61,108 bases of DNA, taken from positions 1 to 61,108 of the forward strand of contig CAZKFM010000015.1 of the NCBI GenBank assembly GCA_964552195.1, written 5' to 3'. Positions within the stretch are counted from its first letter, which is position 1. Every line of letters starts with the position of its first letter. Positions 52,122-60,961 of the stretch are shown here, one piece after another. The position numbers were made by a program, and so were the translations under genes. A model generated the notes under the pieces. That model made no database searches and was not told the DNA's origin. It worked only from the letters and a program-made list of their open reading frames with translations. The DNA is from CAZKAP01 sp964552195 (lineage in GTDB: Bacteria; Bacteroidota; Bacteroidia; Flavobacteriales; Flavobacteriaceae).

Positions 52122-53012
52122 CTAGTTAAACGAGCGAATCAGGTTGAAACCAAAGTAAAAGTCGCCCGTGCTCCAGTCTCCAACCGATTGTCCGAGGACC
52201 CCACGCTCGCCCATGGTTTGCGTACCGCTCAGGACAAGCTGAAAGATATGTCCGCCGGTTTCAATAGTCCAACCTACCGATAATGGATTACTGAATGGAC
52301 TACCCTCCGCACGGTTGAGGTGTGCTGCGTATTCGGCCATGATGGTACTTCGTTTGCTAATCCGCAGTCTGGCGCCCCCTCCCAGAATGAACTGGGTATT
52401 CTCCTGCGGAGCATATAAAACGGTGTTTTCATGAAGCAGGCTGGCATTGAGCAGTACGGAAAAACGGCTGTCGAAACGGTGTGAGACCAGCAATTGGGTA
52501 ACCAGAGCCAGGCGATCACTGAAACTCACACCGGGTAAAGTAGACTCATTGAACTGGGTGTCTATGGAGAGCAACTCGTGTAGGGCTACAGTAAGTGGGA
52601 ACCCTTCCTCCTTCTGCCGAATCAGCACCTCCTTGGCGTACAGGTCATAGGTCTTGCGAAAGGTACTCCGGCTTGCCCCCACGTGCAGGTTATCCGAGAT
52701 CCCATAGGTAAAGGTCAGTCGGCTAATGGCATTATCCATACCGAAGAAATCGGCCAGTGGCTTTTGCAGGCTTCCGAATCGGTGCGCAACGCCAAAGAAG
52801 AAAACCCCCCGGCCTACGGTTTCGGTCGTCTGCAGGTTAATGAGGCGTACACTCTTAAAGGTCGAAAGGGCGACTTCCGGGCCGCTGACGGTATCTTCCC
52901 TGGATTCCAGTTCGTTGAGGAGTTCGTCCTGGGCCCTCAATTCGGCGGACGGCCACATGAATAGTGAAATGGTAAAAAGGAGGCCACCGCTAAGGAATTT
53001 CGAAATTTTCAT
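52122..53012 (-). CDS. DUF5777-family outer-membrane beta-barrel-like protein
   Basis: The 296-residue exported protein has a signal peptide ending near AELRAQDE. Amphipathic strands alternate through the rest, with RLTFTYGISDNLHVGASRST and FILGGGARLRISKRSTIMAE. It ends with YFGFNLIRSFN, an aromatic barrel-type end. It fits DUF5777, which in this phylum often sits beside YceI-type genes, as here on the opposite strand. The function is unknown. Confidence 0.8.
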   Translation of the reverse strand: MKISKFLSGGLLFTISLFMWPSAELRAQDELLNELESREDTVSGPEVALSTFKSVRLINLQTTETVGRGVFFFGVAHRFGSLQKPLADFFGMDNAISRLTFTYGISDNLHVGASRSTFRKTYDLYAKEVLIRQKEEGFPLTVALHELLSIDTQFNESTLPGVSFSDRLALVTQLLVSHRFDSRFSVLLNASLLHENTVLYAPQENTQFILGGGARLRISKRSTIMAEYAAHLNRAEGSPFSNPLSVGWTIETGGHIFQLVLSGTQTMGERGVLGQSVGDWSTGDFYFGFNLIRSFN

Positions 53013-53133
53013 GGGAGGGGATTTAAAGAGATTTAGGTAAATTTTACCACAGAGTTGGTAATAATACGTCCGACTTAGGAGTTGTTTTTAACTTAAACGC
53101 GGGTTGAATTCTATTTATTGAAAATACCGAATC

Positions 53134-53667
53134 ATGAACGCCAGAATATTACTCCTATCTATAACCCTATGTATGCTGATGCCAGTCTGTTCTCAGACCT
53201 GGTCTACCCGGCAGGGCCGTATCGATTTCGAGGCCTCGGTAGCCGGATTTGAGGCTGTGGAAGCAGAAAACCAGGAAGTTGCTGTACTGCTCAATACGGC
53301 AGACAACAAGTTGGCTGTTCTGGCGCGCGTTTCTGCCTTTGTATTCCCAAACGCCCTTATGCAAAAGCACTTCAATGAAAATTACATGGATTCGGATGAA
53401 TTCCCCCGAATGACCTTTAGCGGGGGTTGGGAGGATGAATTGGAGACCAGGCGGAAGAGCTTATCTGGTAAGCTAACGATTCGGGGAGCCACTCGTGAGG
53501 TAGAAGTCCCGGTTGAAGTAAAGCGCTCCGGGCAATATATCGGACTTAGTGGGACCTTCACGGTTCGCCCTGAAGACTACGGGGTCGAGGTCCCCCGAGT
53601 CGTCCGCATGAAGATTGCCGAGGAGGTCCGTATTCGCTTCGATTTTACCCTGGAACCCGACCGTTGA
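53134..53667 (+). CDS. YceI-family periplasmic lipid-binding-like protein
   Basis: The 177-residue exported protein has a signal peptide (LLLSITLCMLMPVCSQ). The YceI fold shows in GRIDFEASVAGFEAVEAENQ, HFNENYMDSDEFPRMTFSGG, LTIRGATREVEVPVEVK, and the end IAEEVRIRFDFTLEPDR. YceI proteins are lipocalin-like and bind polyisoprenoids or other amphiphiles. It is divergent from DUF5777 with a 121-base AT-rich gap. Confidence 0.9.
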   Translation: MNARILLLSITLCMLMPVCSQTWSTRQGRIDFEASVAGFEAVEAENQEVAVLLNTADNKLAVLARVSAFVFPNALMQKHFNENYMDSDEFPRMTFSGGWEDELETRRKSLSGKLTIRGATREVEVPVEVKRSGQYIGLSGTFTVRPEDYGVEVPRVVRMKIAEEVRIRFDFTLEPDR

Positions 53668-53693
53668 CTTTTTTCTGAAACCACATTCCACCT

Positions 53694-54122
53694 TCAGAAA
53701 GAGCGGGCAAATAGCATCTCTGGATTTCGAAAGGATTTGAACTCCAATGCATTGCCTGAAGGGTCCCGAAAGAACATGGTCGCCTGCTCCCCAGGCTTTC
53801 CCTCGAAGCGTATATAGGGTTCGATCACAAATCGAATGCCCTGCTCTCTGAGGCGGGTTGCCATGTGATGAAAGTCTTCCCAGGGAAGCACCAAACCAAA
53901 ATGAGGCACGGGCACTTCTTTTCCGTCAACTGGGTTAACCATGGTGTTGTCTTTCAATGTAGGATCCACATGGATGACCAGCTGGTGTCCGAAGAAGTCA
54001 AAATCCACCCACTGGGTATCGCTGCGACCCTCGTTTAGGCCGAGCACTTCCCGGTAGAACCTTCGGGTCTCCTCAATTTCCCGAACCGGAATAGCCAGAT
54101 GGAAAGGATGTAATGCATTCAT
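53694..54122 (-). CDS. VOC-family dioxygenase-like protein
   Basis: The 142-residue protein starts MNALHPFHLAIPVREIEETR. It has FYREVLGLNEGRSDTQWVDF, FFGHQLVIHVDP, VPHFGLVLPWEDFHHMATRL and FFRDPSGNALEFKSFRNPE. The His in HLAIPV and VPHFG and the Glu in LEFKS are the usual VOC metal ligands. It lies 9 bases after the alpha/beta hydrolase gene on the same strand. The substrate is unknown. Confidence 0.87.
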   Translation of the reverse strand: MNALHPFHLAIPVREIEETRRFYREVLGLNEGRSDTQWVDFDFFGHQLVIHVDPTLKDNTMVNPVDGKEVPVPHFGLVLPWEDFHHMATRLREQGIRFVIEPYIRFEGKPGEQATMFFRDPSGNALEFKSFRNPEMLFARSF

Positions 54123-54131
54123 ATCGAATCG

Positions 54132-55025
54132 TTAATTATGGTTTGTAAATCCGGATGGGTCCGCGCTTTCTAATCGCAATGGGCGTTCGCACAGGAAGTC
54201 CGTCACGCATTGGTGTACGTCACGATGGTGCAGGGAATGTCCGTAACCATGGGTGAGCACGAGCTGGCTGGAATCCCAGTGCTGTTCGAGTTCTACCGCA
54301 TCGGTATAAGGGATGGTAGGATCTTCCAGGTCGTGAAGTAGCAGACCGGGGACCTCCAATCCCCTCGAAAACTCGATGGTGTTGAAGTCATAGACCGACC
54401 GTCCCACCATTTCCAAAACCCGAGCCTCGAGGGATACTCGAACATGCGATCGCAATCCCAGCGCTTTTTCGTACTGATCCAGGATGTAGGCAAAATGTGT
54501 GGGTGCGCCCAGGGTAACGATCTTACCTACATCGTCGGAAGGTTGCTCATGCAGATCGTACAGTATGGCCATGCCTCCCATCGAATGTCCTATTTGGTAC
54601 TCCGTTCCCAGTTTGTCCCTCAGCTGACGTATCACCTTTGCATAGAGTGGAACATGCAGGTAGCTCCCTCCGGAACCGCCATGGCCGGGGGCGTCGAAGG
54701 CATAGATATCGAAGCCTTCCTGCTGCAAATGAGGGATCAGGTGCTTCCAGCGGGCACTGTTGCTCTGCCACCCGTGAGCAAGCAGTATACCAGGACCGTC
54801 TCCGGCCCATCGGTATACCTGAATGGGGAAACCTTCGATATGTTCGACCCCGTGCCGAGCACTCTCCAGGATTTTTTTTTGCCGGTCGCTTAGCCTTCCT
54901 GCCCGAACGGTACTGAATACCCCCAGGGCACTTTGGCCTGCCTGGACGGGCGCAAAAAAGGCCCAAACGTTGAGGTAGGCCCCATACAAACGGGGTAAAA
55001 CAGTTTGCAATAAGAAACCTCGCAT
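54132..55025 (-). CDS. Alpha/beta hydrolase
   Basis: The 297-residue protein has the oxyanion-hole HGW at 84-86 (LLAHGWQSNSARW), DAPGHGGSGGSY, and nucleophile Ser148 in YQIGHSMGGMAI. A late acidic residue lies near LLHDLEDPTIPYTD and a His in THGYGHSLHHRDV. It has an extra N-terminal segment of about 60 residues with a hydrophobic stretch and probably associates with the membrane. It lies 6 bases after the small lipoprotein gene. Confidence 0.9.
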   Translation of the reverse strand: MRGFLLQTVLPRLYGAYLNVWAFFAPVQAGQSALGVFSTVRAGRLSDRQKKILESARHGVEHIEGFPIQVYRWAGDGPGILLAHGWQSNSARWKHLIPHLQQEGFDIYAFDAPGHGGSGGSYLHVPLYAKVIRQLRDKLGTEYQIGHSMGGMAILYDLHEQPSDDVGKIVTLGAPTHFAYILDQYEKALGLRSHVRVSLEARVLEMVGRSVYDFNTIEFSRGLEVPGLLLHDLEDPTIPYTDAVELEQHWDSSQLVLTHGYGHSLHHRDVHQCVTDFLCERPLRLESADPSGFTNHN

Positions 55026-55031
55026 AAAGTC

Positions 55032-55604
55032 CTACCAGCTGATGGTGATAAACTCCACCTTGGCGTCGTCCGGAATTTCCACTGCCTCCACAGGTGCAGC
55101 GGGTAATCGCAGACTTTCGGGTAACTCGGATCGGGGAATAATGAGCTGAAACCGCTCGTTTTTGACATCGGCGCCGACCCTGAAAACGCTGGACCGAACT
55201 TTACCGATCTCGTATTTCTTTGAGAATTCCCCGAAGGTGGACCCCGGTCCCAGGCCATCCTTGGTGGTGTAGAGACCGTTGACTATCCTGATGGATCCAA
55301 TTTTACCTATACTGTCCCGGTGGGGGCTAATAACCAGCAATAACGAATCCCTGGATCGATATACCGAATAATTATAATACGAGGCACCGAACTGAAGTTC
55401 GACGGAATCCCGAACGACCGAGTCTCCGGGAAACAAATTTTCTACCTCTGCGAAGTCCGTATTCCGTTCTACGGGTCCCACCCGGGAACTGTCAAAGGTG
55501 TAGGTGTCGTCCTTTTGGCTACAGGAAACCACGACCAGACACAGGCAGGCCGTAATGAGTTGGAAAGGCCATTTCTGGCCGGGAAGAGGAGATGACAGTT
55601 TCAT
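55032..55604 (-). CDS. Small lipoprotein of unknown function (DUF1131-like)
   Basis: The 190-residue protein has a lipobox VVSC with Cys28. The rest shows short strand segments (GPVERNTDFAEVENLFPGDS, and VRDSVELQFGASYYNYSVYR) and a phrase GPGSTFGEFSKKYEIGKVRS, which resembles DUF1131-type lipoproteins. That match is only by eye. It lies 6 bases downstream of the ATPase gene. Confidence 0.65.
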   Translation of the reverse strand: MKLSSPLPGQKWPFQLITACLCLVVVSCSQKDDTYTFDSSRVGPVERNTDFAEVENLFPGDSVVRDSVELQFGASYYNYSVYRSRDSLLLVISPHRDSIGKIGSIRIVNGLYTTKDGLGPGSTFGEFSKKYEIGKVRSSVFRVGADVKNERFQLIIPRSELPESLRLPAAPVEAVEIPDDAKVEFITISW

Positions 55605-55610
55605 AGACTA

Positions 55611-57134
55611 TTATTTCAAAACCTTTCGCAAAATACCGAAAACCCCGCGTATAAAGGTCGCGCTGGTCAGTACTTTTGTGACCGGGTCGATGCGACGTGA
55701 ACGACTGCTCCGGCTTCGGGTTGTTTCGCGGCGCTCCCTGTCTGCTTCGCGTTCTTCTTCCTTTCGAATCTCTTCAATCTTTTTATTGAGGATCTCGTAG
55801 GCCGATTCACGATCGATATCCTCGGCGTATTTGGGCACCAGTGCAGAGGCGCGCACCCGGTCCTGTATTTCTTTTTCTGAGAGTATGTCCATTCGGCTTC
55901 TTGGCGCCCTGAGCAGGGTGGCAGCCAGAGGGGTGGGCCGACCCTTCTCATCCAGGACGGAAACCAGTGCTTCCCCGATACCAAGCGAGGTGAGTTCGGA
56001 GGCCGTATCATAGAATTCCGATAGGGGATAGTTTTCCGCGGCCTGCTTGATCGCCCGTCGATCCCGTGCTGTGAAGGCTCTCAAAGCGTGCTGTATCTTC
56101 AGCCCCAGCTGGGCCAGTATGGCTTCCGGGACATCGGTGGGATTTTGGGTCACAAAAAACAGGCCGATTCCCTTGGAGCGGATCAGTTTCACCATGTTTT
56201 CCAATTGGTCCATAAGCGCATCCGAGGCTTCCCTGAATATGAGATGGGCCTCGTCTATAAAGATTACCAGCTCGGGCCGGTCACTATCGCCCTGCTCCGG
56301 TAAGGAAGCGTAAATCTCCGCCAGCAGGCACAGCATAAATGTCGAGAACAGTTTGGGACGATCCTGTATATCGGTCAGCCGAACGATGTTGATATACCCC
56401 CTCCCATCCTCCGAAAGCCGGGAGAGGTCCTGTACATCAAAGGAGCGCTCACCGAAGAAGCGATCTCCCCCCTGACCCTCCAGCTCGAGTATCCGTCTGA
56501 GGATGGCACCGGTGGATGCCGTGGAAATACGGCCGTATTCGTTTTGGAGTTCTTCCTTTCCCTCCCCGGTAGCATACTGCAGGATTTTCTTGAAGTCCTC
56601 CAAATCCAGCAGGGGCAGGCCTCTATCGTCGCAGTATTTGAACAAAACGGCCACGATGCCCTGCTGGGTATCATTAAGGCCGAGTATGCGGGAAAGGAGC
56701 ACGGGCCCGAATTCCGATACTGTCGCGCGGAGTCGTACTCCCGGCTCTTCCGAGAGGGTGAGTAATTCTACCGGAAATGAGGAAGCTTCGAAGTGTAGTC
56801 CTATCTTCTCGTGCCTTTCGTCTATCTTGGGATGACCCGGACTGGGCTGGGCCAGACCGCTCAAATCACCCTTGACGTCCATCAGCAATACGGGTATGCC
56901 TTTATCGGACAATCCTTCTGCCATAACCTGCAGGGATTTGGTCTTTCCCGTTCCGGTCGCTCCCGCGATAAGGCCGTGGCGATTCAGGGTTTCCAGAGGG
57001 GTTTTTACAAAGGCCTGAGAATAGGTGAGCCCTTCGTGCATGGCCGATCCGAGTATCAGGGATTCGCCCTTAAAGGCGTACCCGTTCTCCATTTCCCGGC
57101 GAAATTCCGGTCGCTCCTCCCGAACTTTTTCCAT
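55611..57134 (-). CDS. HerA/YjgR-type ATPase (DUF853)
   Basis: The 507-residue protein has the P-loop GATGTGKT at 58-65, VLLMDVKGDLSGLAQPS, Walker B LVIFIDEAHLIFREA, and the C-terminal GIGEALVSVLDEKGRPTPLA. These match the YjgR (helicase HerA-like) family of VirB4/FtsK-type ATPases of unknown cellular role. It is the first gene of a minus-strand run with the small lipoprotein, the hydrolase and the VOC gene, and is divergent from queE. Confidence 0.92.
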   Translation of the reverse strand: MEKVREERPEFRREMENGYAFKGESLILGSAMHEGLTYSQAFVKTPLETLNRHGLIAGATGTGKTKSLQVMAEGLSDKGIPVLLMDVKGDLSGLAQPSPGHPKIDERHEKIGLHFEASSFPVELLTLSEEPGVRLRATVSEFGPVLLSRILGLNDTQQGIVAVLFKYCDDRGLPLLDLEDFKKILQYATGEGKEELQNEYGRISTASTGAILRRILELEGQGGDRFFGERSFDVQDLSRLSEDGRGYINIVRLTDIQDRPKLFSTFMLCLLAEIYASLPEQGDSDRPELVIFIDEAHLIFREASDALMDQLENMVKLIRSKGIGLFFVTQNPTDVPEAILAQLGLKIQHALRAFTARDRRAIKQAAENYPLSEFYDTASELTSLGIGEALVSVLDEKGRPTPLAATLLRAPRSRMDILSEKEIQDRVRASALVPKYAEDIDRESAYEILNKKIEEIRKEEEREADRERRETTRSRSSRSRRIDPVTKVLTSATFIRGVFGILRKVLK

Positions 57135-57163
57135 TGGTACGGTTTTCAGTAAAATTAGCCGAT

Positions 57164-57193
57164 TTTTTTGGCCCTCGTGCTGCCGTATCTTTG
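57164..57193 (+). promoter_or_regulatory. Promoter of queE
   Basis: TTT (57164-57166), 19 bases, then TATCTTTG (57186-57193). The queE ATG at 57198 begins only 5 bases after this box, close to where transcription should start. Confidence 0.6.
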
Positions 57194-57197
57194 CGGC

Positions 57198-57830
57198 ATG
57201 GAAGCTAAAGACTTCATGCCGCTGGTCGACAAGGGTGAGATGCTACCCCTGATGGAGGCCTTCTACACCATACAGGGTGAAGGCTATCACAAGGGAGGTG
57301 CGGCTTATTTTATCCGGGTAGGAGGCTGTGATGTCGGGTGCCATTGGTGTGATGTCAAGGAAAGCTGGGATCCTCAGCGCTGGCCGCCCACATCCATTGA
57401 AGACATCGTTAGCGAGGCCCGAAAGCATTCCGATACGGTAGTGGTAACTGGGGGGGAACCGCTGATGTGGGACATGGGGCCCCTGACCCGATTGCTGCGG
57501 GAAGCCGGGATGAAGATACATATTGAAACCTCAGGAGCCTATGCGCTTACGGGCACTTGGGATTGGATTTGTCTGTCTCCCAAAAAGAACAAGCTTCCCC
57601 TGGACGAAGTCTGCGAAAGGGCCGACGAGCTCAAGCCGATCATCTACAACAAACACGACCTGGTTTTTGCCGAAGAGCAGGCCTCCCGGGTCGGAAAGGA
57701 TTGCAAATTATTTTTGCAGCCTGAGTGGAGCGTAAGAGAGAAGGTCATGCCCATGATCGTCGAATACGTCATGGCCCATACCCGTTGGAAGGTATCGCTA
57801 CAGACCCACAAATACCTCGGGATTCCCTGA
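57198..57830 (+). CDS. queE: 7-carboxy-7-deazaguanine synthase QueE
   Basis: The protein of about 210 residues is a radical-SAM enzyme of queuosine/7-deazaguanine synthesis. It starts MEAKDFMPLVDKGEMLPLME and has GEGYHKGGAAYFIRVGGC, the cluster motif C-x3-C-x2-C (Cys44, Cys48, Cys51 in CDVGCHWCD), TGGEPLMW and SPKKNKLP. It is the shorter Bacteroidota form. The promoter box just upstream excludes the longer start at 57168. The ATG may be nearly leaderless. Confidence 0.94.
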   Translation: MEAKDFMPLVDKGEMLPLMEAFYTIQGEGYHKGGAAYFIRVGGCDVGCHWCDVKESWDPQRWPPTSIEDIVSEARKHSDTVVVTGGEPLMWDMGPLTRLLREAGMKIHIETSGAYALTGTWDWICLSPKKNKLPLDEVCERADELKPIIYNKHDLVFAEEQASRVGKDCKLFLQPEWSVREKVMPMIVEYVMAHTRWKVSLQTHKYLGIP

Positions 57831-57853
57831 TATCCCGTTACCGATAGGCTCTT

Positions 57854-58678
57854 TTAGTTTGCCGGTCTGCCCCCGTTGGCCTCCATATCCGCCAGGCAGC
57901 GATCGCTGAATTCAGGTATACTGGCCATCCCCTTAGATACGCGTTCCTTCATGGCCTTAGCCATACCGGCACCGAATTCCAATTCGGCACGCATCAGGCA
58001 ACCCGCCGTGCTGCAGTGGCTGCTTGAAGAGGGATCCTCATGATCGATACCGTCTGCAAATGGACTCCCGATGTTCACCAGTCCGAACAGGTGCCCAAAT
58101 TCGTGGCGAAGAGTCGCCTTTTCGAAATCCGTAAGCGGAACACTCAGAATTTGGGAAGCGGTCCTTATGGTGCTTTCGAAGATTACCATGGAAGTATTCC
58201 TGTAGACGGCCCCAAGGGAGACCAGCCCCTGATCCAGATCATCACCTTCGGCCGGCGCATCTGCGAAATAGATATACAGCGTAAGGGTAGAGCCGTCGTT
58301 GTAAAAAGTTCGGTTATTTTCTTCGATCTGACGAATCTCCTGAAAGGTCAGGCTTTCCTGTCCCGGCGAGGCCATTGCCTTGTAGTTGAACTCTATGTCG
58401 TCCTTAAAGGTAAATTCTCGGATAAAGTCTTCCAGGTCGCTGAATACCTGATTGGACGGCCGGAATCCCGTGACATACTGTACTTGAATGATCAGACGAT
58501 CGTAATTATCGTTGCTGAGGAAATCGTTTGCCGAATCGCCGGGTCCCAGGAGGTTTAGCGCCTTTACTCCGGTTACCTGACTTCCGCCGCCACCGCCATT
58601 TGTGCCTGCTCCGGAGTCATCCGAGCAGCCAGAGGTAAGCAGGGCGATTACCCCAAGAAAGACCCATAATTTTTTCAT
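57854..58678 (-). CDS. Lipoprotein zinc metalloprotease (archaemetzincin-like motif with insertion)
   Basis: The 274-residue protein has lipobox TSGC (Cys18) and a Gly/Ser-rich linker. The catalytic motif is HEFGHLFGLVN (192-202), that is HExxHxxG with Asn where a third His is usual. Then, after about 18 residues, comes HCSTAGCLM (221-229), matching the HCx4CxM end of archaemetzincins. Similar exported metalloproteases of unknown target are common in Flavobacteriaceae. The insertion places a His (213 or 221) as the likely third ligand. It is a single gene on the minus strand. Confidence 0.8.
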   Translation of the reverse strand: MKKLWVFLGVIALLTSGCSDDSGAGTNGGGGGSQVTGVKALNLLGPGDSANDFLSNDNYDRLIIQVQYVTGFRPSNQVFSDLEDFIREFTFKDDIEFNYKAMASPGQESLTFQEIRQIEENNRTFYNDGSTLTLYIYFADAPAEGDDLDQGLVSLGAVYRNTSMVIFESTIRTASQILSVPLTDFEKATLRHEFGHLFGLVNIGSPFADGIDHEDPSSSSHCSTAGCLMRAELEFGAGMAKAMKERVSKGMASIPEFSDRCLADMEANGGRPAN

Positions 58679-58720
58679 TTCATAACCTTTTACTGTTCAA
58701 CGGGCTTAGGCGGTTCAATA

Positions 58721-59458
58721 TTACTTTTTTGCAATGCGCAGGAGGAAGCCAGATTCGGTATTCCTCCCCAGGATTTCGAGCACACCTCCAGCCTTCTCGG
58801 TGGCATGCTCGATCAGGTCTTCCCCGGCAAATAACCAGGGGAAGGGGCGTCCTTTTTTGCCCTGATACTCGAAGGTGTACATGAGATTGCCATAGTACGA
58901 CTTATCGAAGGCGGTTCTCTGGTCCAGTCCGAGAACCAGGTCAAAAAGATATTCCAAATCTGTGGATTCTGCCAATATCTGACCTCCGGGTTTAAGCAGG
59001 TTTAGCATCCTGACGATAAAATGTGTTAATCGGGTGGAGTCACCGGCCAGTCCCAGTCCGTTCATCATAAGTAAAATGGTGTCGTAACTGCCCGGGTCGG
59101 TTTCCCAGATATCACCCAGCAAAACCCGTTCCAATCCTCTGGCACGACAGACCTTTACCGCACCGGGGCTGAGATCCACCCCCGTACAGGAAAGGCCACG
59201 GTTTTGAAGCCAAAGGGAATGTGATCCGGCACCACATCCGATGTCCAGCACCTGGCCCCTGCACTGGTCTAGGGCATATCTTTCCAAATCGGGCATGCTT
59301 TCCCGGGTACGGAAATAGTATGCAACGGGAATACGATCCTTATCTCCGAGTGAGGAGATCGTGCTGATCCTGGCGGAATGCCGGCCATTATAGTAATCCA
59401 TCAGCGCAGAGCCGTACAGATCTTCATTTCCGACTTTCAATTTTTCATTCATGGCCAT
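58721..59458 (-). CDS. Class I SAM-dependent methyltransferase
   Basis: The 245-residue protein has SAM motif I VLDIGCGAG at 70-78, GVDLSPGAVKVC, and DTILLMMNGLGLAGDSTRLT. It then has MLNLLKPGGQILAESTD, a motif III region. The N-terminal about 60 residues look like a substrate-binding addition. The substrate is unknown. It starts ATG GCC ATG, divergent from the YkgJ-type gene with 40 bases between. Confidence 0.88.
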   Translation of the reverse strand: MAMNEKLKVGNEDLYGSALMDYYNGRHSARISTISSLGDKDRIPVAYYFRTRESMPDLERYALDQCRGQVLDIGCGAGSHSLWLQNRGLSCTGVDLSPGAVKVCRARGLERVLLGDIWETDPGSYDTILLMMNGLGLAGDSTRLTHFIVRMLNLLKPGGQILAESTDLEYLFDLVLGLDQRTAFDKSYYGNLMYTFEYQGKKGRPFPWLFAGEDLIEHATEKAGGVLEILGRNTESGFLLRIAKK

Positions 59459-59498
59459 TGCACCAGGTTAACCTCTCGTATTTCGTAACTTTCCCTGT

Positions 59499-60005
59499 AT
59501 GAATCCTGATTTGTCCCAATTAAAAGCTCTGGCGACCTCCCGCCGAAAGGCACACAAGAAACTCTTCCGTTCCATCGCTGCAAAGACCCCAAGGGACCTG
59601 GATCGACGCATGTTCGAATGGCACGAGGAGGTCTTTGACGAAACCGACTGCCTTCAGTGTGCTAATTGCTGCAAGACGGCCGGGCCGCTTCTCCTGACTG
59701 CCGATATTGAACGCATGGCCAGGAGGCTTAAACTCAAGGTTTCGGTATTTACGGATACCTACCTCAGAAAGGACGAAGATGGCGATTGGGTTATGAATCA
59801 GCTCCCTTGTCCGTTTCTGCAGGAGGATAACAGCTGTCAAATGTACGATATACGGCCCAAGGCCTGTCGGGAGTATCCTCATACCGATCGCAGGAAGATT
59901 CATCAGATTGCGAATCTTACGATGAAGAATGTTGCCATCTGTCCGGCGGCTTTCCGCATAGTCGAGAAGCTGAGAGAGGCCTGGCAGGACGGTACCCTGA
60001 GCTGA
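59499..60005 (+). CDS. YkgJ-type cysteine-cluster protein
   Basis: The 168-residue protein has Cys51, Cys54, Cys57 and Cys58 in CLQCANCCKTAGPL. It has Cys104 in CPFLQ, Cys113 in CQMYDIRPKACREYP and Cys123. This is the YkgJ/Fe-S or zinc cluster pattern, with unknown biological role. It lies just upstream of the desaturase-family gene, which has its own promoter. Confidence 0.9.
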   Translation: MNPDLSQLKALATSRRKAHKKLFRSIAAKTPRDLDRRMFEWHEEVFDETDCLQCANCCKTAGPLLLTADIERMARRLKLKVSVFTDTYLRKDEDGDWVMNQLPCPFLQEDNSCQMYDIRPKACREYPHTDRRKIHQIANLTMKNVAICPAAFRIVEKLREAWQDGTLS

Positions 60006-60008
60006 GGG

Positions 60009-60039
60009 TTGCGAAAAGGGGTGCCGGAGCTTATATTTG
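60009..60039 (+). promoter_or_regulatory. Promoter of the sterol-desaturase-family gene
   Basis: TTG (60009-60011), 20 bases, then TATATTTG (60032-60039). The ATG at 60045 lies 6 bases after the box, so the mRNA is predicted to be almost leaderless. Confidence 0.6.
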
Positions 60040-60044
60040 AAAGT

Positions 60045-60869
60045 ATGGAAGCGCTTATTGATTATTTCACCCATATACCCTCGAGTCACCGTTCGATTAT
60101 TCTGGTCGGGGGAATCACCCTGTTCTGGACCCTGGAAGGACTGGTTCCACTTTTTCGCTTTGACTATCGCAAGTGGAGGCATGCCTGGGTCAATTTCTTT
60201 TTCACCTTCACCACCATAGCGGTGAATTTCGGCCTGGCTTTTATACTTCTGTGGTCATCCGACCGTGTAGTAGATCTTGAATGGGGTCTGTTACCTGCAC
60301 TGGAACCCCTAAGTCTGGGGTGGAAGGTATTTGCCGGCCTGCTGGTGATGGATTTCGTGGGGGGCTATTGTTCGCATAGGTTCGAGCACAGCGTTCCCAG
60401 GCTGTGGATGGTACACTCGGTTCATCATACCGATCACGAGGTCGATGTGACTACGGCCAATCGTCACCATCCCCTGGAGAGTGTAATCCGCTTCTCATTT
60501 ACCACTCTGGCAGTCTGGCTGGGAGGAATTCCTATCGGCATAGTGCTGTTATACCAATCCATGTCGGTGGTGGCCTCACAGTACACACATGCCAATATCG
60601 GCATACCCGACTGGCTGGACCGGGCCTTCAGTGTGCTGCTGGTTACGCCCAATATGCACAAGGTTCACCATCATTACAAGCTGCCCTATACGGATTCGAA
60701 CTACGGCAACATACTGTCTGTCTGGGACCGTCTCCTGGGTACTTACCGTTACCTGAAACCCGCGGACATACAGTACGGGGTGGATATTTTTCCGGACGAA
60801 TCGGAGAACCGAAGTATCTGGTTCCTGCTCAAGCAGCCTTTCCTGAAGATTCGTAAGCCCACCGAATAG
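60045..60869 (+). CDS. Sterol desaturase / fatty-acid hydroxylase superfamily membrane protein
   Basis: The protein of about 274 residues has four to five hydrophobic segments and the di-iron histidine boxes: HRFEH (111-115), HSVHH (124-128), NRHHPLE, and MHKVHHHYKLPYTDSNYGN. Family members hydroxylate or desaturate lipids, sterols or carotenoids. An earlier TTG at 60009 would extend it by 12 residues, but that start is inside the promoter. The actual lipid substrate is unknown. It is followed by a weak hairpin with a T run. Confidence 0.88.
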   Translation: MEALIDYFTHIPSSHRSIILVGGITLFWTLEGLVPLFRFDYRKWRHAWVNFFFTFTTIAVNFGLAFILLWSSDRVVDLEWGLLPALEPLSLGWKVFAGLLVMDFVGGYCSHRFEHSVPRLWMVHSVHHTDHEVDVTTANRHHPLESVIRFSFTTLAVWLGGIPIGIVLLYQSMSVVASQYTHANIGIPDWLDRAFSVLLVTPNMHKVHHHYKLPYTDSNYGNILSVWDRLLGTYRYLKPADIQYGVDIFPDESENRSIWFLLKQPFLKIRKPTE

Positions 60870-60927
60870 TTTAAGCGCCTTACCCCCGGTCCTTACTTCG
60901 ACGGTCAAACTGGAGTCATTAGGCGAA

Positions 60928-60961
60928 GTGGAGATTCTTAGTAATCCACCTTGTTTTTTTT
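60928..60961 (+). terminator. Weak terminator candidate after the desaturase-family gene
   Basis: GTGG (60928-60931) pairs with CCAC (60946-60949), and ATT/AAT pair inside with a two-base bulge. Eight T follow. The remaining bases 60962-61108 hold no gene. An ATG at 61105 could be the start of the next gene. Confidence 0.5.
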
